Part shown: positions 15,399 to 24,496 of the stretch, in pieces
Numbering within the stretch: the stretch's first letter is position 1
How the letters are laid out: every line of letters starts with the position of its first letter
Assembly (NCBI GenBank): GCA_046294845.1
Contig: JBKBNU010000001.1
Location: 248,001 to 312,000, forward strand
Source of the DNA: Micavibrio_C sp046294845
GTDB taxonomy: Bacteria > Pseudomonadota > Alphaproteobacteria > Micavibrionales > Micavibrionaceae
Length of the DNA stretch: 64,000 bases
Reading direction: 5' to 3'
Position numbers and translations under genes: made by a program
The notes under the pieces: generated by a model
What the model saw: the letters and a program-made list of their open reading frames with translations, nothing else
What the model was told of the DNA's origin: nothing
Databases searched by the model: none

Positions 15399-17645
15399 TT
15401 AGATAACTGTTGGCTGTGGTGCTGCCAGTTGGACGGCAGGCTTCTTATCAAGGCCTAAAGCATGGCCCAGACGATAAACCGCCAACATCAGATGGGCATC
15501 GCGCAGCTTATCCTGCTTTTCACGCAACTCATCCAGCGGCACAAAGCGGTAATCCCTGAAATCATCATAGGATTTCACATTGATAAAAAGCGGATAGGCC
15601 CGATCCGGTAATATACCCATGCTGGGGAAATACCCCTCACCCAGCGGCCTTACATCAGTAGTATTCACAGAAAAACGGCGGGCGGTATCACGGATAACAT
15701 CCTCCATAGTTTTTAAATGACTATGCAAACGTTCAATCTGCAAGGTCTCTCTGACAGGTCGCTCTCCTGCATCTTGCAAGGCAGGGAAAGATTGGCTCTT
15801 CAACCCGACGAGCAGCCTACCCGTGGCATTGCGGGCCACCGGAACAATGACAGCCAGATTATTCGACATATCAGCACCGGCATTGCGGGCCGGCAAAACA
15901 AATTCCAGTTCTCGCTGGGCAACTGTCATGGCACCCTGACGCAAGGCCGTTTCTTCGCTAAAGATAGAGCGCACACCGCAAATATCATTTGCCGGAATAT
16001 CCGACTCCGTGAACAAATCGATTTTTCTGGTCAGGGTCAATTTACCGGATCTGATATCTGTGTGGGCGCTGACATCAAATTGGGCACCCATCCAGTCCGG
16101 CAATGGTACGTCCATTTTACGGGCAAGCCTGTAGGCACATAACTCAAGCCGTGCCTCGGGGAACATCCCGACCTGAATGCCACGCAAAATGTCCTGTAAT
16201 GAAAAAGGACGGAAAATACCATTCTCGCGGAAACCCGAATAACCTTCGACCAGTGGCTTGGCCCCTACATTTTTATTCAAACGGATAAAGGCCGACCCCA
16301 CCCGTTCATTGACATCGGCTAACGCCGGATAATAGTCAGGGCCACATTCAATATCGCCAATATCGGCGGGGTCAATCCCCGCTCTTTCAACCAAGGCCTG
16401 TATACTGGCTTGCTTGATATCGCCTGTCTGGTTAGCGACAGCAAAAGGTTCCACCATATAGCCTGACCATGTTTTGCCATCAATACGGGGGGACATCTGG
16501 CGTGGCATAATATTGACCAGCGGGCGCGGATAATCGCTGCGGGCATAAATATCAATCTGGCCATCATCATGAACGTAATAGGGGATCAGGTCGAAAACCT
16601 GCCCCGGACGTTTAACCAGATTTTTGACGTCACCTGTTTTCCGGTTCCGGAATGTTTCGACTGCCAGATATTCAAGCGCATGACCGGAAACCTTATGTTC
16701 ATGAACAATGACACCCTGCCCTGCGGGAATTTTTTGCATGACACAGACAAAATTTGTAGGCGGCAGGCAAATACTATCCCTGTTTTCATTAAAAAGGCGC
16801 AGCTTTCCTTGCAGGCGGTTTTCAACAATCCACGGATTGGCATATGGAGATGTATAGAGAACACGCGCACCCAGAGCTTCGGGAATCGTACGATATTCCT
16901 GAGGTGTGAAATAACCGTATTTTTCTTTGGCTTCGATATAAAAACGTTCGCGGTAATCTTTGCGCAGGATAAATTCATTCGCCCAGTCATGTTGCAGATA
17001 AAAGCGCTGCCATCCGGCTTCGGCTTCGCCTGTCAAATGTTCAAGAAAGAAGCCGCGCGATGATTCGGGTTTCTCCGCGCACGCCCATTGCGCATAAAGA
17101 CGCAAGAGGTCCTGTGCGCTCATATCCGGCAGGCCTGTACCTCTTGAAGGTTCATCAGGCAGATCGAGATAGACCATCGCTTCTGGATTTTCAGGGCGCA
17201 CGAAATCGCGGATCAGGATAATTCCGCCTTCGCGCACGTTATTCATTTGCGAGGCAAGGGAATCAATAACTGCCTGCTGGCTATAGCCGCTGAAGGAGTA
17301 AACCTCATGCAGGATACTGGAATTGAAAATCGCATCGAATTTTTCACCACCCGCATCAAAAGCACGGGCATCACCCTGCACAAAACTCAGGTTTGGCAGC
17401 ACATATTCTTTCCGCGCGCGCGCGATATAATCGTGATCGTAATCAAGGGCGATTACCTGTAAATGCGGGTTAATCAGGGCAAACTGGTAGGAACCATAGC
17501 CAGTCCCGCAACCGACATCGAGGATACGGGCGCCGTCTGCCAGCTGGAAGTGGGCGCTGGTGAAGGCCAGTTTCTGGGCCATGGTTTTATCCATGCCCGC
17601 CAGAAGCTGGCGTTTTTCGTCTTTGCTGGCATCAAAGGAGCCCAT
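15399..17645 (-). CDS. Methyltransferase fused to two degenerate Nudix-like domains
   Basis: The preferred start is ATG 17645, with GGAGG nine bases upstream; a frame from 17678 is less likely. The 748-residue protein begins with a class I SAM domain, motif ILDVGCGTGYGSYQF at 41-55, followed by ALDYDHDYIA and NSSILHEVYSF. The rest is not a standard methyltransferase. Two segments share one spacing pattern: G-x-x-Y-[YF]-P-x-[LM], then a [DE]R pair, then FI-x-[LV] (residues 435-456 and 669-690). Each is preceded by a helix where a Nudix box would lie, but the catalytic REUxEE glutamates are missing. This suggests tandem inactive Nudix folds used for binding. Function unknown; probably cytosolic. 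Confidence 0.7.
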   Translation of the reverse strand: MGSFDASKDEKRQLLAGMDKTMAQKLAFTSAHFQLADGARILDVGCGTGYGSYQFALINPHLQVIALDYDHDYIARARKEYVLPNLSFVQGDARAFDAGGEKFDAIFNSSILHEVYSFSGYSQQAVIDSLASQMNNVREGGIILIRDFVRPENPEAMVYLDLPDEPSRGTGLPDMSAQDLLRLYAQWACAEKPESSRGFFLEHLTGEAEAGWQRFYLQHDWANEFILRKDYRERFYIEAKEKYGYFTPQEYRTIPEALGARVLYTSPYANPWIVENRLQGKLRLFNENRDSICLPPTNFVCVMQKIPAGQGVIVHEHKVSGHALEYLAVETFRNRKTGDVKNLVKRPGQVFDLIPYYVHDDGQIDIYARSDYPRPLVNIMPRQMSPRIDGKTWSGYMVEPFAVANQTGDIKQASIQALVERAGIDPADIGDIECGPDYYPALADVNERVGSAFIRLNKNVGAKPLVEGYSGFRENGIFRPFSLQDILRGIQVGMFPEARLELCAYRLARKMDVPLPDWMGAQFDVSAHTDIRSGKLTLTRKIDLFTESDIPANDICGVRSIFSEETALRQGAMTVAQRELEFVLPARNAGADMSNNLAVIVPVARNATGRLLVGLKSQSFPALQDAGERPVRETLQIERLHSHLKTMEDVIRDTARRFSVNTTDVRPLGEGYFPSMGILPDRAYPLFINVKSYDDFRDYRFVPLDELREKQDKLRDAHLMLAVYRLGHALGLDKKPAVQLAAPQPTVI

Positions 17646-17727
17646 AATGCTGCCCTCCGGAGGCCACCCTAGACTCATTTATGGAAATCACGCAAGCTTT
17701 TTCAGAAATTTCCTTCTTACTGAGTGC

Positions 17728-18174
17728 TTATTTGGTGACCCGCAAGAAATAATGCAACCAATTCGCACAAAGTAATGCGCCCACACAAAATATGATTTGG
17801 GTAAAAATCATAGCGTCCATAAATGCAGACAAAGGTTCCAAACCTCTTACAAAATCGTCAATCCTGATCGGAAATAAGGCGGTGTAAAATGAAACCAATG
17901 TCCCCAGCAGCACACCACCTATCGCAGACAGAAGATAGTAAGATACAGAACCAACATGCCCTTTAATTTGGAAGTATCTATAAACAGGCAAGCCCCATAT
18001 TAAGATACCCAAGCCTGCAATGAAAAAACCATCACGAGAGGCGTGAGGATATCCTCCTGTATCAAAAAACAGAAAATAGTAAGCATTTGCCATCATGAAA
18101 ATAAGAAAAAGTGCATGAGCAGAAAGTTTTATAAGCGGCACAGGATGTTTCTTAAAATCCAAAAATTCTTTCAT
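17728..18174 (-). CDS. Uncharacterised four-helix membrane protein
   Basis: This 148-residue protein has four predicted membrane spans: LIKLSAHALFLIFMMANAYY, FFIAGLGILIWGLPVY, YYLLSAIGGVLLGTLVSFY and MIFTQIIFCVGALLCANWL. No motif is recognised. It lies directly against the N-acetyltransferase gene (its ATG base follows the other stop), so it is the last member of a small minus-strand run from 19393 to 17728. The gene is rather AT-rich. Confidence 0.65.
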   Translation of the reverse strand: MKEFLDFKKHPVPLIKLSAHALFLIFMMANAYYFLFFDTGGYPHASRDGFFIAGLGILIWGLPVYRYFQIKGHVGSVSYYLLSAIGGVLLGTLVSFYTALFPIRIDDFVRGLEPLSAFMDAMIFTQIIFCVGALLCANWLHYFLRVTK

Positions 18175-18705
18175 TCAGATAACACCTGAATCCCGCCAGC
18201 CATAGCAGACATCGGTCAGTTTCTGGTTGCCGATGGTGACATCCTTTTTGCCGCAACGTTGGCCCCCCAGAGCCTTGTAGAAAGCATTTCCTCGCGCATT
18301 CTTTTCAAGAACCCAGAGGCAAAGGGATTTGTGTTTGCGTTCTTTGAGGCGGGTCACAGCCCCCTTCATCAGATCCTTGCCCAAACCCTGCCGCCAATAA
18401 GTGGGCAGGATATAAATCGCCAGAATTTCGGCTGTATAAAGCGGGCGGATGGGGGACATCCCTGGCGGCGGCGTCATCAATTTATTGAAGGCAATAAAAC
18501 CGGCAGGCTGCTCATGTTCATCATAAGCAATCAGGGCTTCGGTCCCCTCGCCCAGCCATTTGATCCAGTCTTGTGTACGTTCTGCCTTATCAAGATTATC
18601 GAGGAATGATTGCTCCACCAATCCACCATAGCTTGCGCGCCAACCCTCAATATGGATATGGGCAAGCGCAGCGGCATCATCGGCAGTGGCAGGACGGATA
18701 TTCAT
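18175..18705 (-). CDS. GNAT-family N-acetyltransferase
   Basis: The 176-residue cytosolic protein starts NIRPATADDAAALAHIHIEGWRASY. It carries the acetyl-CoA motif LPTYWRQGLGKDLMKGA (R/Q-x-x-G-x-G/A at about 119) and the C-terminal LWVLEKNARGNAFYKALGG, the standard GNAT layout. It transfers an acetyl group from acetyl-CoA to an unknown amine. Start and the preceding stop overlap by one base (TGATG), so it is coupled to the gene at 18705-19148. Confidence 0.88.
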   Translation of the reverse strand: MNIRPATADDAAALAHIHIEGWRASYGGLVEQSFLDNLDKAERTQDWIKWLGEGTEALIAYDEHEQPAGFIAFNKLMTPPPGMSPIRPLYTAEILAIYILPTYWRQGLGKDLMKGAVTRLKERKHKSLCLWVLEKNARGNAFYKALGGQRCGKKDVTIGNQKLTDVCYGWRDSGVI

Positions 18706-19148
18706 CAGGCAGGCTTATGATCTTCAAGGTTAACAGGACGGACCCATTTGATATTGATGGTCGCATTATGCTGTACGCTTTTACCAGTGATATGGAGCGC
18801 GCCCTCTTCATCAATCCTGAAATTACGGGATTCCGGTTTAATCATATGCGGCGCAGGCCCCGACGGTTTATGGGCATCGTAGATATGATGGATTACACGT
18901 TGTTCTTCAGGAAGAAGTTCATAACGGGCCGCATATTGGAACTGCAGCTTACCTTCCGGCAATTTGTCGTCCAGCCGATAAATGGCAGCATAGACATTCC
19001 CGTCCTTGTAATACAAAGAACCCGTGGCCTCGGGATGCTCGATCGCCCCTTCATCAGGGAAAGTCGTAGACATAGAGGCCATGACCCACAGCCCCTGAAG
19101 ATTTCCCTCCAGCTTTTTCATGGATTTCTTTGTCTGGCGCTTGTTCAT
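18705..19148 (-). CDS. Uncharacterised protein, possibly a lipocalin-like beta barrel
   Basis: The 147-residue protein is Lys-rich at the start and then shows alternating beta-type stretches (GLWVMASMST, GSLYYKDGNVYAAIYRL, KLQFQYAARYELL, ALHITGKSVQHNATINIKW). That pattern resembles small lipocalin-like cytosolic proteins, but no diagnostic motif is visible. It overlaps the gene upstream by 4 bp (ATGA) and the acetyltransferase downstream by 1 bp, so it is in a coupled operon. Confidence 0.6.
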   Translation of the reverse strand: MNKRQTKKSMKKLEGNLQGLWVMASMSTTFPDEGAIEHPEATGSLYYKDGNVYAAIYRLDDKLPEGKLQFQYAARYELLPEEQRVIHHIYDAHKPSGPAPHMIKPESRNFRIDEEGALHITGKSVQHNATINIKWVRPVNLEDHKPA

Positions 19149-19393
19149 CGAATATAAAAATCCGAATTAATTTGCGCATTACCGGCTTGCGGACCTTTTT
19201 TAATCTGGGCCGCGCCCGCACCTGTTACACCCACACGGTAAACACCCTGAGAACGATCGATGGGTTTTACACCGTAAGACTGATCCATTTGTCCTGCCGA
19301 TGTGCCAAATACTTCAGCAATATCCTTGGCGTGAGGTGTCGGCAAAGCCGGATCGATGGTAACATCGGCGTGGTGATAAACTGTATTATCCAT
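19145..19393 (-). CDS. Small hypothetical protein
   Basis: The 82-residue protein has no membrane segment, signal or recognised motif. Sequence includes DVTIDPALPTPHAKDIAEVFG and a Gly/Ala-rich VGVTGAGAAQIKKG. AGGGGGA precedes the ATG. It overlaps the next gene by 4 bp and looks like the first gene of a four-gene minus-strand run (to 17728) downstream of guaB. Confidence 0.6.
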   Translation of the reverse strand: MDNTVYHHADVTIDPALPTPHAKDIAEVFGTSAGQMDQSYGVKPIDRSQGVYRVGVTGAGAAQIKKGPQAGNAQINSDFYIR

Positions 19394-19456
19394 TTGGTAT
19401 CCCCCTGTTATTTCAGAGTTCCGGTATAAGGCAGAATTTCATATTCTGTCAAATAA

Positions 19457-20944
19457 CTATTCGCTGGCACGGTAATTGGGCGCTTCATGGGTAATCGTGA
19501 CATCATGGACGTGGCTTTCACGGAAACCGGCTGACGTCATGCGCAGGAATTCGGCGTTTGCCTTCATATCGGCAACAGTCGGATTGCCAGTATAACCCAT
19601 CGAAGCCCGCAAGCCCCCGACCATCTGGTGCAAGACATTACCAGCAGGCCCTTTATAAGGCACACGACCCTCAATCCCTTCGGGCACCAGTTTTTGCGCC
19701 TGTTTCACCGCCCCTTGGAAATAACGGTCGGCAGAACCGCGCACCATCGCGCCGACAGAACCCATACCGCGATAGGTTTTATAGGAACGGCCCTGATACA
19801 GGATCACTTCACCCGGCGCTTCATCTGTCCCCGCCAACAAGCTGCCCAACATGGCGCAATCGGCACCGGCAGCTACCGCCTTGGCGAGATCACCTGAGTA
19901 TTTAATGCCGCCATCGGCAATCACGGGTGTACCACTCGCGGCACAGGCCTCGGCCACATCCATGATCGCGGTTAATTGCGGCACACCAACGCCGGCGACA
20001 ACACGGGTTGTGCAGATCGAACCAGGGCCAATCCCGACCTTCACAGCATCAGCCCCGACGTCAATCAAGGCCTTGGCAGCTGCCCCCGTTGCAATATTAC
20101 CGGCAATGACCTGCATTTTATTACCCGCGATTTTGCGGATACGCTCCACTGTTTCAAGAACATTTCTGGAATGGCCATGGGCGGTATCAACCACAATCAC
20201 ATCCAGATCGGCATTGAGCATTGCTTCAGCGCGTTCAACACCCGTGTTGCCTGTACCTACTGCAGCACCCACCATCAGGCGGCCTTGCGCATCTTTGCTG
20301 GCATCGGGGAACAAGGTGGATTTTTCGATATCCTTCACAGTAATCAAACCGATGCAACGATCGGCATCATCAACCACCAGCAATTTTTCGATACGGTGCT
20401 TGTGCAAAAGGCGGCGCGCTTCATCCTTGCTCGCCCCGTTTACAACCTTGACCAGATTATCTGCTGTCATCAATTCGCGGACAGGGGTTTGATCGTTATC
20501 TGCAAAACGCACATCGCGATTGGTCAAGATACCAACCAGCTTTCCATTGGCCTCGGCTACCGGAATACCGGAAATACGATAACGCTTCATCAGTTCAAAA
20601 GCTTGCGCCAAAGTGGCATCGGGTTCGATCGTAATCGGGTTGACTACCATACCGGATTCAAAGCGTTTGACCGCACGGACCATATCGGCCTGCTCTTCCG
20701 GTGACATATTTCTATGCAAGACACCCAAACCACCTGCCTGTGCCATGGCAATCGCCATATCAACTTCGGTCACGGTATCCATCGCTGCCGAAAGCAGGGG
20801 AATATTAAGGCTGATTGTTTTGGTCAGGCGGGTTTTGGTGTTGGCATCAGCCGGATGTATTTCCGAGGCCGCCGGCAAGAGCAGCACATCATCGAAAGTC
20901 AGACCTTCACGGATAGGGGAAGCGGCGGTATTGATCTTGGCCAT
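19457..20944 (-). CDS. guaB: IMP dehydrogenase
   Basis: The 495-residue NAD enzyme oxidises IMP to XMP, the committed step to guanine nucleotides. The N terminus REGLTFDDVLLLPAASE and the catalytic loop GPGSICTTRVVAGVG (Cys near residue 310) are diagnostic. Two CBS modules (about residues 95-205, including MKRYRISGIPVAEANGKLVGI and HRIEKLLVVDD) are inserted in the barrel and usually sense adenine or guanine nucleotides. The flap GMGSVGAM is present. XMP goes to GuaA, encoded 13 kb upstream in this window. Confidence 0.97.
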   Translation of the reverse strand: MAKINTAASPIREGLTFDDVLLLPAASEIHPADANTKTRLTKTISLNIPLLSAAMDTVTEVDMAIAMAQAGGLGVLHRNMSPEEQADMVRAVKRFESGMVVNPITIEPDATLAQAFELMKRYRISGIPVAEANGKLVGILTNRDVRFADNDQTPVRELMTADNLVKVVNGASKDEARRLLHKHRIEKLLVVDDADRCIGLITVKDIEKSTLFPDASKDAQGRLMVGAAVGTGNTGVERAEAMLNADLDVIVVDTAHGHSRNVLETVERIRKIAGNKMQVIAGNIATGAAAKALIDVGADAVKVGIGPGSICTTRVVAGVGVPQLTAIMDVAEACAASGTPVIADGGIKYSGDLAKAVAAGADCAMLGSLLAGTDEAPGEVILYQGRSYKTYRGMGSVGAMVRGSADRYFQGAVKQAQKLVPEGIEGRVPYKGPAGNVLHQMVGGLRASMGYTGNPTVADMKANAEFLRMTSAGFRESHVHDVTITHEAPNYRASE

Positions 20945-21113
20945 GGCAAACTCCTGCGGGCTTCAAGCGGATACGGAATTTGCAAAGAGTTAGTAGTATC
21001 CGGCAGTGCAAAAGTAAAGGCTTTTTAAGGTGAGAGGCTGATTTTCTTGACAGAATCCCCCAATACGCCTTAACTGAAAATCATTAATAATAAAAATTCC
21101 AAGGAACAGGGCT

Positions 21114-21842
21114 ATGTCTGACGACAACATCACGGACATCAACAAATTTAGAAACAGGCATACACCGGCAGCAGGGACAAGCTTCGAGCAGGCATCAGCT
21201 CCGGCACCTACGCCAGAAATTTCTGATGAAGAGCTGGTGGAAGGCCCCTTATATAAAATTATGCTGGAACATATGAAGGCGCAAAACCCGAATATGATCC
21301 AATATTTTCGTGACAGCATGCGTTCACTGGTGAACGAGATGAATCGTGATGCTGCCCTTGCCCAGCAAAAAGGCAGCCATGAAGGCGAAAAATTGAAACA
21401 AGGCGCAAAAGCCGAATTCAGTGAAACCATGTTTGCCTTCTGGATGTATATCGAACCGCCTTTGTGGGAAGCCCTCATGGAGTCATACGAAGACGATATC
21501 TGGACCTATCATTCCGACAAATTCACCAAGATCTGCGAAGCAGTATCGCCTGATGCCCTTGATTATTATCTCGATAAAGGCGTGCATGAAGACCCTGCCG
21601 CCATGCGCTATGCATTTGAAGAAAGCCTGCTAAAGGAAATGGAACCTTTGCAGCTTCTGACCGGCATGATCGCGCAACATATTCCTGACGTCGAAATCAT
21701 CCCTTCTGTCTTTTACGGGAGCGATTTTGTTACACCTGTCATTACATTGAAAAGCAAGGACGGGCTCGATCTGCGCCGCCATTTGCAACCCTTCCTTGAC
21801 CAGACACCGGCAGGAACAAAACCCATCCTTAAACCTGTGTAA
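21114..21842 (+). CDS. Hypothetical acidic protein
   Basis: The 242-residue protein lacks a signal peptide or membrane segment. After a Pro/Ala-rich linker (residues 15-40) it is helical and acidic, with HMKAQNPNMIQYFRDSMRSL and FWMYIEPPLWEALMESY, and ends in a beta-like tail (DVEIIPSVFYGSDFVTPVITL). I do not recognise a family. CAAGGAACAGGG is upstream of the start. It is divergent from guaB and convergent with rlmE. Confidence 0.65.
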   Translation: MSDDNITDINKFRNRHTPAAGTSFEQASAPAPTPEISDEELVEGPLYKIMLEHMKAQNPNMIQYFRDSMRSLVNEMNRDAALAQQKGSHEGEKLKQGAKAEFSETMFAFWMYIEPPLWEALMESYEDDIWTYHSDKFTKICEAVSPDALDYYLDKGVHEDPAAMRYAFEESLLKEMEPLQLLTGMIAQHIPDVEIIPSVFYGSDFVTPVITLKSKDGLDLRRHLQPFLDQTPAGTKPILKPV

Positions 21843-21850
21843 GGTGGGGA

Positions 21851-22555
21851 TTACTCAACAACCTTGCGGAAACCTGTGGCGACCACATATTGCTCGGACG
21901 ACTCTTTACGGCTGGCAGGCGGTTTCACGTGTTTAACAACTTTGAAATCACGCTTCATCATATCCAGCAGTTCTTTTTGCGCGCCGCCTTGGAAGATTTT
22001 GGAGACGAAAGCGCCATCGGGTTTAAGAACCTGCGTCGCAAATTCGTAGGCAGCTTCAACCAAAGCCATGATGCGCAAGTGATCTGTTTGTTTATGGCCC
22101 ATGGTATTGGGAGCCATATCACTGAGGACAATATCGGCCCCCGAGCCCATCGCCATAATCAACGCTTCGGGCGCATCATCATTCATAAAATCCATCTGCA
22201 GGAAGGTCACACCCGGTATCGGATCGATAGGCAACAAATCAAGGCCAATCACTTTGGTGGCCCCGCGCTCGAGTGCGACTTGCGACCATCCACCGGGGGC
22301 AGCACCCAGATCAACGACTGTCGAACCTTTTTTAATGAATTTCAATTTGTCATCAAGCTCGGCCAGTTTGAAGGCCGCCCGTGAACGGTAACCCAGCCTT
22401 TGCGCTTCGCGCACATAGGGATCATTTAGCTGGCGCTGTAACCACTGGGTTGAGGATGTCGAACGGCGGGCAGCGGTCTTGACACGAACAGCCGCATCCC
22501 TTGTTGTCCGGCGGGTACCTTTGCCCGCTTTTTTATCATCATCATTTGTGGTCAT
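21851..22555 (-). CDS. rlmE: 23S rRNA 2'-O-methyltransferase RlmE (FtsJ)
   Basis: The 234-residue enzyme methylates the 2'-OH of U2552 in 23S rRNA during late 50S assembly. The SAM site reads VVDLGAAPGGWSQVA. The K-D-K-E catalytic tetrad is visible: Lys in RAAFKLAEL, Asp in SDMAPNTMG, Lys in VSKIFQG and Glu in SSEQYVVATGF. The basic N-terminal 60 residues (KKAGKGTRRTTRD...) probably bind RNA. It immediately follows the small membrane protein gene at 22556 with no gap. Confidence 0.95.
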   Translation of the reverse strand: MTTNDDDKKAGKGTRRTTRDAAVRVKTAARRSTSSTQWLQRQLNDPYVREAQRLGYRSRAAFKLAELDDKLKFIKKGSTVVDLGAAPGGWSQVALERGATKVIGLDLLPIDPIPGVTFLQMDFMNDDAPEALIMAMGSGADIVLSDMAPNTMGHKQTDHLRIMALVEAAYEFATQVLKPDGAFVSKIFQGGAQKELLDMMKRDFKVVKHVKPPASRKESSEQYVVATGFRKVVE

Positions 22556-22903
22556 TTAAATCACCATCACCAACATCGAGAAACAGAACGAAAGTACGTA
22601 AAGACTGATCGTTGCTGCAAAAAACACAATGCCTTTTGTATGCGGAGATAAATAGGCCAACAGCAAGAACAAGGCAAATATTATTCCGTATGTAATCAAA
22701 CCGCGCTCATAGGCTTCCGTTTCCAGTAAACCGGTAAAACCGCTAGGCTTGCCGATATGCTCCATCAATTCAACCTGCGCCCGCATGGTCAAAATACAAA
22801 CCAGCAGGAAAACGACTGTCTTTAAACGCTGTCCTTTATGGACAGCCACCAGCGCCACAGGGACCCATAACAGGTCAATCCATTGATAAATCAGATCTGT
22901 CAT
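22556..22903 (-). CDS. Small four-span membrane protein upstream of rlmE
   Basis: The 115-residue protein has hydrophobic stretches WIDLLWVPVALVAV, VVFLLVCILTM, GIIFALFLLLAYL and ISLYVLSFCFSMLVMVI. A conserved-looking loop RAQVELMEHIGKPSGFTG lies between helices 2 and 3. Function unknown. Its stop abuts the rlmE start, so the two are co-transcribed. Confidence 0.7.
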   Translation of the reverse strand: MTDLIYQWIDLLWVPVALVAVHKGQRLKTVVFLLVCILTMRAQVELMEHIGKPSGFTGLLETEAYERGLITYGIIFALFLLLAYLSPHTKGIVFFAATISLYVLSFCFSMLVMVI

Positions 22904-22970
22904 ATTACCTTATTAGTGTCCTGCCTGAGCCTTGTTTAAAACATATTTTCACGGCACAATTCCGGTTAAC

Positions 22971-24368
22971 ATGAAGAATAACCTTTTTACCCCCCGCCTG
23001 CACAGGTTCATCTGTGCCTTTTTTGGAGTTGCCCTGCTTGTCACCAGTCTGGCTTTGATGGCGCATGCGCAAAATAGCCGCTCTGCAAGCCTGATCCGTG
23101 ACACGGAAATCGAGAATTATCTAAAGGAATGGTCTTTACCTGTAATCAAGGCTGCCGACCTTGATCCGGATTCGGTCAATATCATCCTGGTACAGGATGA
23201 CAACATCAACGCCTTCGTTGCGGGCGGACAGAATATTTTTATTTACACCGGACTTTTGACAAAATCGCAAAACCCGGGCGAGGTTGTAGGTGTGATTGCC
23301 CACGAACTGGGCCATATCAGCGGTGGTCACCTGATCCGCACCAAGGATGCCATGGAGAACGCCTCTTACGAGGCGATGCTCGGGACGATTATCGGGATTG
23401 GCGCGGCCATCCTGACAGGTGATGGCGGCGCGGCGGCGGCTGTCTCCGCAGGAAGTACCGGTACCGCCCTCAATCGCTTGCTGGCCTTCAGCCGCGTTCA
23501 GGAATCAAGCGCCGATCAGGCTGCTATCAGCTTTCTGGAAAGAGCCAAGATGAACCCGCAAGGTCTGGTGACCTTCATGCAAAGGCTGGAAGATGAAGAA
23601 CTCATGCCGGTGAGCCAGCAATCCGAATATGTCCGGACACACCCCCTGACCAGAGATCGTGTTGACAGCCTCAAGGCCGGTACAGCCTCATCGACTTATA
23701 ACGACCAGAATTTTCCTGCCGCATGGCAGGACCAGCACAGCCGCATGATTGCCAAGCTGGTTGGTTTTATCAAGCCGGATCACGTGATATGGAATTACAG
23801 TGATAAAGACCAGTCCTTGCCCGCCCGCTATGCCCGTGCAATTGCCGCCTACCGCCAGAATCAAACGGCCGAGGCCCTGAAGCTTACAGATGGCTTACTG
23901 GCTGCTGAACCACAAAACCCGTATTTTCTTGAATTGAAAGGGCAAATGCTGGCCGATTTCGGCAGAACAGCGGAAGCAGTCCCTTATTATAAGCAAGCAA
24001 CCGAGCGTGCCCCCACTTCAGGGCTGATCCGTACTGCCTACGGTCATGTTTTGATTGAAACGGCCGGAAACAACAAAACCCTGCTGAATACAGCCATTGA
24101 ACAATTGAAAAAGGCCCAGAGGACTGAACCACGCTCAACGCGCATACATCGCCTTATGGCAACAGCCTATGGCAAAACAGGCCAGGAGGCACTGGCCAAA
24201 CTGCATCTGGCCGAGGAGGCCTTGCTGCAAAGACGCTTCCCGCAAGCAAAAGCGCAAGCAGAGGCCGCAGCAGTAGCACTTGAGCAGGGCGGCCCCTCGT
24301 GGATCAGAGCGCAGGACATTCTGAGCCAGATCAGCCTTGGAGAAGGCAAGGACAAGAAAAAGGATTGA
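22971..24368 (+). CDS. Exported M48 zinc metalloprotease with TPR repeats (BepA-like)
   Basis: The 465-residue protein has a signal peptide (ending near AHAQ, residue 33). The zinc site is HELGH at 111-115 in VIAHELGHISGGH, and the third ligand is probably the Glu of ESSADQAAISFL. The C-terminal half is helical and TPR-like (for example LAAEPQNPYFLELKGQML, ATERAPTSGLIRTAYGHVL). This is the layout of BepA/YfgC, a periplasmic protease and chaperone for outer-membrane protein assembly, including LptD. I prefer ATG 22971 over a TTG at 22932 because it gives a normal signal peptide. Confidence 0.88.
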   Translation: MKNNLFTPRLHRFICAFFGVALLVTSLALMAHAQNSRSASLIRDTEIENYLKEWSLPVIKAADLDPDSVNIILVQDDNINAFVAGGQNIFIYTGLLTKSQNPGEVVGVIAHELGHISGGHLIRTKDAMENASYEAMLGTIIGIGAAILTGDGGAAAAVSAGSTGTALNRLLAFSRVQESSADQAAISFLERAKMNPQGLVTFMQRLEDEELMPVSQQSEYVRTHPLTRDRVDSLKAGTASSTYNDQNFPAAWQDQHSRMIAKLVGFIKPDHVIWNYSDKDQSLPARYARAIAAYRQNQTAEALKLTDGLLAAEPQNPYFLELKGQMLADFGRTAEAVPYYKQATERAPTSGLIRTAYGHVLIETAGNNKTLLNTAIEQLKKAQRTEPRSTRIHRLMATAYGKTGQEALAKLHLAEEALLQRRFPQAKAQAEAAAVALEQGGPSWIRAQDILSQISLGEGKDKKKD

Positions 24369-24496
24369 TTTAGTTACGAAAAGCCTCTGGCATAGCCTTC
24401 AGGCAGGCTGTAACATGGATTTCCGTTTTATAAATACTACATTACTGGTTTTTAACACTTTCACTTTTTTAACGCTTTCCCTAGGAGACAAAGACC

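Noticed and set aside
19976..20704. 242-codon plus-strand frame opposite guaB
   Set aside because: Shadow of guaB; no ribosome site or domain.
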